Shown here one piece after another: positions 1 to 5,224 of a stretch of DNA of 19,008 nt. Under the pieces are notes generated by a model, which saw nothing but the letters and a program-made list of their open reading frames with translations, ran no database searches and was not told where the DNA came from. The stretch comes from CAZGXI01 sp964529715 (GTDB taxonomy: Bacteria; Chloroflexota; Anaerolineae; Aggregatilineales; Ch27). The stretch lies in assembly GCA_964529715.1 (NCBI GenBank), contig CAZGXI010000057.1:1-19008 (forward strand). Reading direction: 5' to 3'. Position 1 is the stretch's first letter, and each line of letters starts with the position of its first letter. Made by a program: the position numbers and the translations under genes.

Positions 1-954
1 CTCTGGCCCCATGCCGAAGGCGAAGCCGCTCCACTCCGCCGGATCGTAGCCGCCGTTTTGCAGTACCACCGGGTGAACCATGCCACAGCCCGCGATCTCC
101 AACCAGCCGCTGTACTTGCACACCTGGCAGCCCGCGCCCCGGCACAGCCCGCACGCCACGTCTACCTCCATGCTCGGCTCGGTGAACGGGAAGTACGAGC
201 CGCGAAACCGCACAGGGCGGTCGTCCCCGAAGATGCGTCGCGCGAAGTCGGTGATGGTGCCCTTGAGGTCGGTCAGACGGATGTTGTGCCCGATAGCCAG
301 CCCCTCTACCTGGTTAAACTGAATCTCCTTGCGCGCCGAAATCTGCTCATAGCGGTAGCACATCCCCGGCAGAATGACGCGGATCGGCTTTGTGCCGCCA
401 TCGCCAAACTCACGCATCGCGCGAATCTGCCCCGGCGAGGTATGCGTCCGCAGGATCACCCCCGGCGTGGTGGTGTAGAAGGTATCCCACAGGTCGCGGG
501 CCGGGTGGTGCGGCGGGATGTTCAGCAACGTGAAGTTGTTGTCGTCCGTCTCGATGTCTGGGCTGCGATACACCTGGAAACCCATATCGGCCCAGATGGT
601 GTAGATTTCGCGCAGGGTTTGTGTAGCCGGGTGTAACCCGCCGGTCGCCACAGGACGGCCCGGCAGCGTCACGTCCAGCGCACCTTCCTCCATGCTGCGG
701 GCCAGTTCCGCCTCGCGGACCAGCTCCGCGCGGGCAACATAGGCCTCTTCCAGGGCGCGCTTGATCTCGTTGGCGCGCTTGCCGAAAGCCGCACGTTGCT
801 CCGGAGGAAGCTGACCCGTCTGGCGCAGCAGCAGCGTCACCTCGCCCTTGCGCCCGATGTACTGCCGCTCCCACTCCTCCAACGTACCGGATGCCCTGAT
901 CGCGCCCAATTCATCGAGCGCCTGCTTGTACAACGTCTCCAGGTGTTCCAACAT
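1..954 (-). CDS. pheS: Phenylalanyl-tRNA synthetase alpha subunit, 3' end cut by window edge
   Basis: This is the catalytic alpha chain of PheRS, which charges tRNA-Phe in the cytoplasm as a heterotetramer with PheT. The frame is open from ATG 954 to the window edge (318 codons, no stop). Residues 1-90 form the helical N-terminal arm. The class II core follows, with the motif 1 region GFQVYRSPDIETDDNNF, the family string HPARDLWDTFY, and motif 2 (CYRYEQISARKEIQFNQVEG, about residues 198-218). WLEIAGCGMVHP lies near residue 285. A C-x2-C-x4-C-x2-C cluster (CGLCRGAGCQVC, about residues 263-275) sits just before it and could bind zinc. E. coli PheS lacks it, but I believe some other bacterial PheS have it. 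The start is set by GGAGGA at 961-966. Expression is controlled by the T-box leader upstream. pheT would be expected past the left edge. Confidence 0.97.
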   Translation of the reverse strand, partial: MLEHLETLYKQALDELGAIRASGTLEEWERQYIGRKGEVTLLLRQTGQLPPEQRAAFGKRANEIKRALEEAYVARAELVREAELARSMEEGALDVTLPGRPVATGGLHPATQTLREIYTIWADMGFQVYRSPDIETDDNNFTLLNIPPHHPARDLWDTFYTTTPGVILRTHTSPGQIRAMREFGDGGTKPIRVILPGMCYRYEQISARKEIQFNQVEGLAIGHNIRLTDLKGTITDFARRIFGDDRPVRFRGSYFPFTEPSMEVDVACGLCRGAGCQVCKYSGWLEIAGCGMVHPVVLQNGGYDPAEWSGFAFGMGPE

Positions 955-1098
955 CCCTGTTCCTCCTCAAGTCGTCAGTCTTGAATTCCCGGCGCTCCGT
1001 TTTCAGGTCGCGGCACAGTCATCCTCTTGATGTTCAAAACAGGCCCACGCCCGCCGACAGCATCTGAGAACTCAAAACTCAACACTCTGAACTCAAAT

Positions 1099-1129
1099 AA
1101 AAAGCCCCCGCCCCTTCAGGGACGAGAGC
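1099..1129 (-). terminator. T-box intrinsic terminator
   Basis: On the minus strand, 1129-1119 pairs with 1114-1104 as an uninterrupted 11-bp stem (several G-U pairs) around the loop TGAA, followed by five T residues (1103-1099). It is the mutually exclusive partner of the antiterminator containing the T-box sequence. Confidence 0.92.
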
Positions 1130-1389
1130 CGGCACACTCCCGCGTTACCACCCTGCTTGCCTCGCCACCGCGAGACCACTCGTTGTCGCCGACATCATCT
1201 TGGTGAGATCGGCTGCCCCGTTAACGCCGGGCCAGCGGAGCAGACTACCATCCTGACGCAGTAGGCCAGGACTTCACCTGTCGGCTCAGGAGGGAATTTC
1301 AGCAGGGGCAACCGGTGCGCGCTTGCAGTCGATGACGCCCACTCCCTGGACGGTGCAAACCTGCGTACTTGTCTCCGTCACAGCCTTTC
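1099..1389 (-). ncRNA. T-box riboswitch (tRNA-Phe responsive) controlling pheS
   Basis: The minus strand carries the canonical T-box sequence AGGGTGGTAACGCG (1154 to 1141) just before an intrinsic terminator. UGGU in its bulge matches the ACCA end expected of tRNA-Phe. The likely specifier loop reads GAAATTCCCTCCTGAGCC on the minus strand. By alignment to the usual pattern (GAA-x-codon before CUCCUGAGC), the specifier is TTC (1296 to 1294), a Phe codon that fits the downstream gene. The CCGTTA-like segment GGCGTTAACGGGG occurs between stem III and the antiterminator. The leader begins at the promoter at 1396-1424 and ends about 145 nt before the pheS start. Uncharged tRNA-Phe should stabilise the antiterminator and switch pheS on. 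Confidence 0.93.
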
Positions 1390-1395
1390 GCAATC

Positions 1396-1424
1396 ATTAT
1401 GCCGAAAGGGATACGCAGTGTCAA
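1396..1424 (-). promoter_or_regulatory. Promoter of the T-box-pheS transcript
   Basis: The minus strand has a perfect -35 TTGACA (1424-1419), a 17-nt spacer and -10 CATAAT (1401-1396). Transcription should start near 1389, at the beginning of the T-box leader. A 7-bp inverted repeat CCTTTCG / CGAAAGG (1409-1403 and 1390-1384) brackets the -10. Confidence 0.85.
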
Positions 1425-1521
1425 TAGCCAGCTTACGCAAACAGCCATCACCGGGATGGAGATTCTTGCAGATTTGACCCCTCATGAGCATTGTTGATCG
1501 CCGGATCGCGCCAGCAAACAC

Positions 1522-1550
1522 TTGACATACGTTAACTCCTGTGTTAACTT
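1522..1550 (+). promoter_or_regulatory. Promoter with two GTTAACT sites in front of the HTH gene
   Basis: TTGACA (1522-1527), a 17-nt spacer and TAACTT (1545-1550) form a plausible sigma70-type promoter. The spacer and -10 contain a direct repeat GTTAACT at 1531-1537 and 1543-1549. Each copy holds the 6-bp palindrome GTTAAC and their starts are 12 bp apart. This looks like an operator for autoregulation by the HTH protein encoded 26 bp downstream, but that link is inference. Confidence 0.7.
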
Positions 1551-1575
1551 AAAAAAGGTGTAATGGGAGATAGTT

Positions 1576-1794
1576 ATGGTTGCAACACTTGACCGCCCTC
1601 GCATCGATGCTAATGCGGTGTACTCGCGGGAAGAAACGGCCCAACTGCTGGGCATCAGCGTGAGCACGGTCAAGCGGTTAATCGACAGTGGCTATCTTCG
1701 TGTGAGCAGACCGCCGGGGATGCGGCGCGTATTTATCAAAGGTGAAAGCATCCTGGCAATGCTCGAAGCAACTTTAGTGGAGAAGCGGGCATAG
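1576..1794 (+). CDS. Small excisionase-like helix-turn-helix DNA-binding protein
   Basis: This 72-residue protein is essentially one DNA-binding domain of the HTH_17/excisionase (MerR-like winged helix) type. YSREETAQLLGISVSTVKRLI (residues 16-36) is the helix-turn-helix, and YLRVSRPPGMRRVFIKGESI (residues 40-59) is the wing and following strand. Such proteins either assist recombination directionality or act as small repressors. No integrase gene is nearby, so a regulatory role is more likely. A ribosome binding site GGGAGA (1564-1569) lies 6 nt before the ATG. The gene has its own promoter with paired GTTAAC sites and is divergent from the pheS T-box unit. The target is unknown; autoregulation is a guess from the repeats. 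Confidence 0.88.
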   Translation: MVATLDRPRIDANAVYSREETAQLLGISVSTVKRLIDSGYLRVSRPPGMRRVFIKGESILAMLEATLVEKRA

Positions 1795-1958
1795 TGACCC
1801 AGCATAGCAAGCGTGACGGGTTTTCATATTTAACAAGCGGCGCAGCGTGGCGCGGCGAATGCAGTTTGAGCGTCGATCTGCTCGTCGTGGCCGACCTGCG
1901 GCCCACCGCATACAGGTGGTCTCTCCACCGTCTGGGGGTGCTTCCCCTGCCTGTTTGA
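1794..1958 (+). CDS. Possible 54-codon ORF overlapping the end of the HTH gene
   Basis: A GTG at 1794 shares one base with the TAG stop of the HTH gene (TAGTG). It opens a 54-codon frame ending at TGA 1956-1958. GGAGAAG lies about 10 nt upstream, so translational coupling is possible. I do not recognise the product; it has a short hydrophobic stretch (VDLLVVADL) and a basic middle. Against it being a gene: codon third positions are not clearly biased, and the same DNA forms several hairpins, so the segment may be a structured 3' UTR or small RNA instead. Confidence 0.3.
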   Translation: MTQHSKRDGFSYLTSGAAWRGECSLSVDLLVVADLRPTAYRWSLHRLGVLPLPV

Positions 1959-1984
1959 GGCAGGATGCTCCCACCAGTGGAAGC
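1903..1984 (+). other. Cluster of hairpins in the 3' region of the HTH transcript
   Basis: CCACC (1903-1907), GGTGG (1915-1919) and CCACC (1925-1929) allow two mutually exclusive stems around the same GGTGG. They are followed by CCTGCCT/AGGCAGG (1946-1952/1958-1964, 7 bp, loop GTTTG), which is enclosed by GCTTCC/GGAAGC (1940-1945/1979-1984). The strong terminator at 1998 follows. This is consistent with a structured RNA or attenuator, but no known family is recognised. Confidence 0.45.
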
Positions 1985-1997
1985 TCTGCATGTCAGT

Positions 1998-2035
1998 CAG
2001 GGCGTGAGACCACCAATCTCACGCCCTGTTTTTTT
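1998..2035 (+). terminator. Strong intrinsic terminator of the HTH unit
   Basis: CAGGGCGTGAGA (1998-2009) pairs perfectly over 12 bp with TCTCACGCCCTG (2017-2028), loop of 7 nt, followed by seven T (2029-2035). It ends transcription from the 1522 promoter before the structured region upstream of rtcB. Confidence 0.93.
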
Positions 2036-2164
2036 CGATAGTGTTTGAGGACGGTACACACAAAGAAAGCGCGGGAAAGGAGCCATGCAGCCGTGTTGAC
2101 GGGCAACAATAGTTCTACAGCACCCACAGGACGCCAGGACGTTCTGGCGGACGGAGGTCAGCGG

Positions 2165-2218
2165 GCCAGCGCCACTTGAAACCGCCGGGGTTGCGGCGGT
2201 CGAAGTGGGCCGGCTGGC
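2165..2218 (+). ncRNA. Long composite hairpin, part of a candidate structured RNA
   Basis: Three coaxial helices fit without forcing: GCCAGC/GCTGGC (2165-2170/2213-2218), CCACTT/AAGTGG (2172-2177/2203-2208) and ACCGCCG/CGGCGGT (2181-2187/2194-2200), with a hexaloop GGGTTG. That is 19 base pairs in 54 nt. No T-run follows, so it is not an intrinsic terminator. Family unknown. Confidence 0.5.
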
Positions 2219-2379
2219 GAAGCAAAGGCAGTTGTTCAGCAAGACCCCTTTGACCGAATCGCAAACCCAACCGATGCCTTAAAGCAGCGGTCGGAATGAG
2301 GCTTAACGGAACAGACGGAACACATCAGGTCAGATAGATCGGGCTTTAACAAAACAGCAGTATTCAAGGGGCGGTCCGG

Positions 2380-2455
2380 CAGCCCGGAGAGAGAACCGAA
2401 AAGGTGCGGCATCCCAAGCCAGTCAAAAAATGAGTGTTGGCCCCTCTCCGGGCTG
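2380..2455. repeat. 12-bp perfect inverted repeat upstream of rtcB
   Basis: CAGCCCGGAGAG (2380-2391) and CTCTCCGGGCTG (2444-2455) are exact reverse complements separated by 52 nt. A short ATTTTAA follows the right arm. It may close a large RNA domain or act as a weak terminator or attenuator before rtcB. Confidence 0.7.
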
Positions 2456-2589
2456 ATTTTAACAACAACCATCCCGCAATCTTGGGTAACTCCGGGTGGG
2501 TGGGGTGTAACCGGGGTGTAAACCCTGGACGGTGGATGAGAGTTCCCCGGCGCGGACAGATGGCAGGGGACAGAAGCAGCAGAAGCGAC

Positions 2590-3810
2590 ATGCACGATCT
2601 GAGCCGGGTCGCGCCCTACCGCGTGTGGGGACGCGAAGACATCGACCAGGAAACATTGCGCCAGATGGAGCAAGCGGCGCGGCTGCCCATCACACTGCGC
2701 GGGGCGCTGATGCCCGACGCTCACGTGGGTTACGGGCTGCCCATCGGCGGTGTGCTGGCGACTGAGGGCGCGGTGATTCCCTACGCCATCGGCGTAGACA
2801 TCGCCTGCCGCGTGCGGATGACGGTCTTTAACGCCGCGCCGATCATCATCGAGCAGAAGCGGGAAAAGCTGGCAGGCGCGATTGAAGACAACACCCGCTT
2901 CGGCGAAGGGGCTGAATGGGAAACGCCCCAGGACCACGAGGTATTGGAAGACCCCGCCTGGCACGAACTGCCTATCGCGCGCCGATTGTTTGACGTGGCG
3001 CGGCGGCAGTTGGGCACCAGCGGCGGCGGCAACCATTTCGTCGAGATCGGGGCGCTGACCGTGTGGCAGAAGATCGGGCGCATCCCGCCGGGCAGCTATG
3101 TGGCGTTGCTTTCGCACAGTGGCAGCCGCCGCTTCGGGTTCGAGACGGCCAATTATTACACTCAGGTCGCCAGACAGTTGCACGAGGGCCGTCTGCCGAA
3201 GGAATTCATGAACCTGGCCTGGCTGGAACTGGACCAGGAAGGGGACGAGTACTGGCACGCGATGGAACTGGCCGGGCGCTACGCCAGCGCCAACCACGCC
3301 GTCATTCACCGTCGCATCGCGTCGGCGCTGCGCTTCGAGGTGCTCGACTTCATCGAGAACCACCACAACTTCGCGTGGCGCGAACAGGTAGACGGACGCG
3401 AGGCGATAGTCCACCGCAAGGGCGCGACGCCCGCCGGAGCCGACGTGCTGGGCGTGATCCCCGGCAGCATGAGCGCGCCGGGCTACGTCGTGCGCGGCAA
3501 AGGCAACACGGAATCGATTAACTCGGCGGCGCATGGCGCAGGCCGCCAGATGAGCCGGGCCGAAGCCATGCGCGCCTTTGAGCCGGAGTGGGTAGCGCGC
3601 AGGCTGAAGGACGCAGGCGTAGAACTGCTCTCCGGCGGCATGGACGAAGCGCCGGGCGCCTACAAAGACATCCACAAGGTGATGCAGGCGCAGGCCGATC
3701 TGGTAGAGCCGCTGGCAGAGTTCCAGCCGCGCATCGTCAAGATGGCGCCGGATCACCGGGCGAGTCGGCGGGATCGTAAGCGGGAAAAGAAAGACAAGCG
3801 GCGGAAGTAA
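2590..3810 (+). CDS. rtcB: RtcB family RNA-splicing/repair ligase
   Basis: RtcB joins RNA 2',3'-cyclic-phosphate (or 3'-phosphate) ends to 5'-OH ends using GTP and Mn2+. The 406-residue product is close to E. coli RtcB in length. Visible motifs are DAHVGYGLPIGGVL (from residue 43), GVDIACR (metal ligands D70 and C73; usually GVDIGCG), GTSGGGNHFVEIG, HSGSR, HRKGATPAGADVLGVIPGS, and SAAHGAGRQMSR, whose histidine is the guanylylation site in the family. GGMDEAPGAYKDI lies near the C-terminus. The protein ends in a basic tail. The start MHDLSRVAPYR is chosen from protein similarity; no good ribosome site precedes it. ATG 2560 is in frame and equally possible. The frame stays open to ATG 2434, but that extra stretch looks non-coding. 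No rtcA or rtcR is nearby. A tmRNA-like RNA gene follows within 40 nt. Confidence 0.95.
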   Translation: MHDLSRVAPYRVWGREDIDQETLRQMEQAARLPITLRGALMPDAHVGYGLPIGGVLATEGAVIPYAIGVDIACRVRMTVFNAAPIIIEQKREKLAGAIEDNTRFGEGAEWETPQDHEVLEDPAWHELPIARRLFDVARRQLGTSGGGNHFVEIGALTVWQKIGRIPPGSYVALLSHSGSRRFGFETANYYTQVARQLHEGRLPKEFMNLAWLELDQEGDEYWHAMELAGRYASANHAVIHRRIASALRFEVLDFIENHHNFAWREQVDGREAIVHRKGATPAGADVLGVIPGSMSAPGYVVRGKGNTESINSAAHGAGRQMSRAEAMRAFEPEWVARRLKDAGVELLSGGMDEAPGAYKDIHKVMQAQADLVEPLAEFQPRIVKMAPDHRASRRDRKREKKDKRRK

Positions 3811-3849
3811 CCGCGCAGCGCAGGTAGCGAGCCAACAGGCAGTACACAT

Positions 3850-3969
3850 GGGGACGACAGGTTTCGACGGGGCACGGTGGAGCGCGGTAGCGTAAAGGCC
3901 CATGCAGCACACGCGAAACGCTCCGTAACAGCCGTGTTTCGGACCCCGGTTCAATTCCGGGCGTCTCCA
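3850..3969 (+). ncRNA. Miniature tmRNA-like RNA: tRNA-like domain without the mRNA-like domain
   Basis: The 5' end GGGGACG pairs with CGTCTCC (3850-3856/3962-3968) as a 7-bp acceptor stem. It has G3852-U3966 at the 3-70 position, the alanine identity pair, and a discriminator A at 3969; CCA is not encoded. GACAGGTTTCGACGGGG (3856-3872) is the tmRNA D-loop consensus. The T arm is CCCGG-TTCAATT-CCGGG (3945-3961). Between them, where a normal tmRNA has about 230-280 nt of tag ORF and pseudoknots, there are only about 70 nt folding into one arm: GCACGG/CCGTGT (3872-3877/3932-3937, the P2 equivalent), GGAGCG/CGCTCC (3879-3884/3919-3924) and GCGT/ACGC (3890-3893/3911-3914) with a 17-nt loop. No reading frame ending in an LAA-type tag is present. 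It lies 39 nt after rtcB, possibly in the same transcript. Confidence 0.82.
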
Positions 3970-4044
3970 CAGGATATACCCTGCGCTCTCAGAGCAACGG
4001 CAGCAGCGGCGTTTTACCAGAATGCAACATCCCTTTCATCCCCG

Positions 4045-4092
4045 AATCCTCGGCGCTTAACAAACCAGTCACGAGATTTAACATCGAGGATT
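4045..4092. repeat. 8-bp inverted repeat next to the HNH gene promoter
   Basis: AATCCTCG (4045-4052) and CGAGGATT (4085-4092) are exact inverted copies with 32 nt between. The right arm touches the -35 hexamer of the HNH gene. It may be an operator; chance is not excluded. Confidence 0.4.
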
Positions 4093-4120
4093 TGTGGAGA
4101 AAGTCGCAAATCGCTATGAT
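4092..4120 (+). promoter_or_regulatory. Promoter of the HNH gene
   Basis: TTGTGG (4092-4097), a 17-nt spacer and TATGAT (4115-4120) give a plausible sigma70-type promoter with a start near 4127. This places the transcript start inside the longest version of the HNH frame and supports the downstream GTG start at 4163. Confidence 0.62.
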
Positions 4121-4162
4121 AAGTGGGATCGTTCGGCTCAATGGAGTTCAAGGAGCCAGAGT

Positions 4163-4711
4163 GTGCAAGGGCGGGTATTGTTACTGAACGGAAGCTCGTG
4201 GGAGCCACTGGCCGTCATCGGCATCCCACGCGCCATCAACCTGATCCTGGCGGGCAAGGCAGTGATTGTCGAAACGACCGGGCGCTTCCTGCGCACGGTG
4301 CGCTCCCAGTTCCCCGTCCCGTCGGTGATCGCGCTGCGGACCTACATCAACGTTCCCCGGCGTAACGCGCAGTGGAGTCGCAAGGGCGTGCTGATGCGCG
4401 ACGACTACACCTGTATCTACTGCGGCGCGCGCCCCAACGACATCGTCCGCAACAAGGTGCTGACCAAGAGCGACTTCACCATCGACCATGTGCTGCCCAA
4501 GTCGCGTGGCGGCAAAGACACGTGGACCAACACGGCCTGCGCGTGCTATACCTGCAACCATCGCAAGGGCGACCACACGCCCGAAGAGGCCGGGATGAAG
4601 CTGCGCTGGGAGCCGAAGACGCCGCGCACCAGCTACCTCGTCGTCGAGGTCGGGGCCGGGCCAGATGCCTGGCGGCGTTACATCGAGTTCGGCGGGGCGG
4701 CAGCGTCATAA
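4163..4711 (+). CDS. HNH endonuclease-fold protein (conserved single-domain family)
   Basis: The 182-residue protein starts with VQGRVLLLNGSSWEPLAVI, the N-terminal signature of a widespread bacterial HNH family whose role is not established. The nuclease core has a zinc pair CIYC (C84, C87), catalytic-type IDH (H109), N123, and a second zinc pair C128-x2-C131 followed by NHRKGD (H133). The invariant family ending TPEEAGMKL comes next. GTG 4163 is preferred because AAGGAG (4150-4155) lies 7 nt upstream and the promoter TATGAT at 4115-4120 lies within the longer frame that opens at 4094. No partner gene typical of restriction or homing systems is adjacent, so a housekeeping or DNA repair role is as likely as defence. 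Confidence 0.88.
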   Translation: MQGRVLLLNGSSWEPLAVIGIPRAINLILAGKAVIVETTGRFLRTVRSQFPVPSVIALRTYINVPRRNAQWSRKGVLMRDDYTCIYCGARPNDIVRNKVLTKSDFTIDHVLPKSRGGKDTWTNTACACYTCNHRKGDHTPEEAGMKLRWEPKTPRTSYLVVEVGAGPDAWRRYIEFGGAAAS

Positions 4712-4743
4712 GGGGGCGTAGCAGGCCATCTGCGCGCCCCCTT
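4710..4743. terminator. Bidirectional hairpin between the HNH and NifX-like genes
   Basis: AAGGGGGCG (4710-4718) pairs with CGCCCCCTT (4735-4743) across a 16-nt loop, at the end of the HNH gene and facing the convergent NifX-like gene. The T-tract is short on both strands, so termination may be weak. Confidence 0.6.
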
Positions 4744-4809
4744 TACGTAGCCGGGGACTTGAGTCTCCAGCGTTTCAACGGCGCGAACGCGAAGCGTTCA
4801 TCACACGCC

Positions 4810-5199
4810 CTAGTGCTGGTGAATCCGTCGTTCGTCGCTATCTAGCTTCCCGGCGAGATAAGCTGCCAGCGCGGCGTTGACGTCTTTCTCCGCCGTCATG
4901 AAGACTTCTAGACCCATCGACCGCGCATGGTCGAACGCCGGAGCACCCATCCCGCGCACAACGAGCACATCACAATCGCGCATCGGCTCGAACTTGCTGC
5001 TGTGATCGCGCTGGTGATGGCCGTGATCGTGGCTGTGGTCGTGCTCCTCCTGCTCATGTCCCTGGCCGTGCGCTTCTTTCGCCCGCACCTCACGGGCGAC
5101 TTCCCGACCATCCTCGACCGTGACGACCACAACTTGCGATGCACGCCCGAAGTGCGCACTGATCGTCTGTGGGTCGTCGGCCACAAAAGCGATCTTCAT
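4810..5199 (-). CDS. Histidine-rich NifX/NifB-domain (dinitrogenase Fe-Mo cofactor family) protein
   Basis: The 129-residue protein begins MKIAFVADDPQTISAHFGRA, the start of the NifX/NafY/NifB C-terminal domain family (Pfam 'Nitro_FeMo-Co'). The second half (DCDVLVVRGMGAPAFDHARSMGLEVF) completes the alpha/beta domain. An insertion at residues 44-66 contains ten histidines together with acidic residues, suggesting metal binding. In nitrogen fixers the domain carries Fe-S or FeMo cofactor precursors, but stand-alone members are common without nitrogenase and their role is mostly unknown. No nif gene is in the window. A strong ribosome site AAGGAG lies 8 nt before the ATG, and a dedicated promoter is at 5249-5277. 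Confidence 0.9.
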   Translation of the reverse strand: MKIAFVADDPQTISAHFGRASQVVVVTVEDGREVAREVRAKEAHGQGHEQEEHDHSHDHGHHQRDHSSKFEPMRDCDVLVVRGMGAPAFDHARSMGLEVFMTAEKDVNAALAAYLAGKLDSDERRIHQH

Positions 5200-5224
5200 G
5201 TATTCACTCCTTACCCAGAAGCGA

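Larger units (their letters stand above)
2040..2589 (+). other. 550-bp region upstream of rtcB: no convincing protein gene, many hairpins
   Basis: No frame here looks like a protein. Frames on either strand that cross it are shadows or N-terminal over-extensions of rtcB. Several stems can be drawn: TGTTG/CAACA (2093-2097/2103-2107); CGCCAG/CTGGCG (2131-2136/2143-2148); a long composite hairpin at 2165-2218; GACCG/CGGTC (2252-2256/2288-2292) enclosing ATCG/CGAT; and a 12-bp inverted repeat at 2380-2455. This suggests a structured noncoding RNA or a long leader of rtcB. I could not identify a clear promoter. The strand is assumed from the rtcB direction. Confidence 0.5.

Noticed and set aside
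1064..1098. Repeated ACTCAAA words before the pheS start
   Set aside because: This is short low-complexity similarity in a leader; no operator spacing or symmetry.
1861..1984. tRNA or small SRP RNA in the 3' region of the HTH unit
   Set aside because: There is no T-loop consensus (GTTCRANNC) and no SRP GGAAG tetraloop motif with flanking conserved bases.
2084..2280. ATG frame with an in-frame TGA (PC-TGA) upstream of rtcB, considered as a selenoprotein or small gene
   Set aside because: The Shine-Dalgarno sequence is too close to the ATG, no convincing SECIS-like element follows the TGA, and the region is better explained by RNA structure.
2236..3954. A 572-codon minus-strand frame opposite rtcB
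   Set aside because: It is the antisense shadow of rtcB and the tmRNA-like gene; the plus strand has all RtcB motifs.
3850..3969. Two-piece (circularly permuted) tmRNA
   Set aside because: In permuted genes the acceptor 3' part precedes the 5' part. Here the order is normal and both halves are on one short RNA.
3737..3970. A minus-strand frame beginning METPGIEPGSE
   Set aside because: This start is the familiar spurious product of reading the T arm and acceptor of a tRNA or tmRNA backwards; it supports the RNA gene instead.
4754..4799. Two small hairpins (GGGGACT/AGTCTCC and GAACGC/GCGTTC) between convergent genes
   Set aside because: They are short and isolated, with no T-tract or context; not enough to call a feature.
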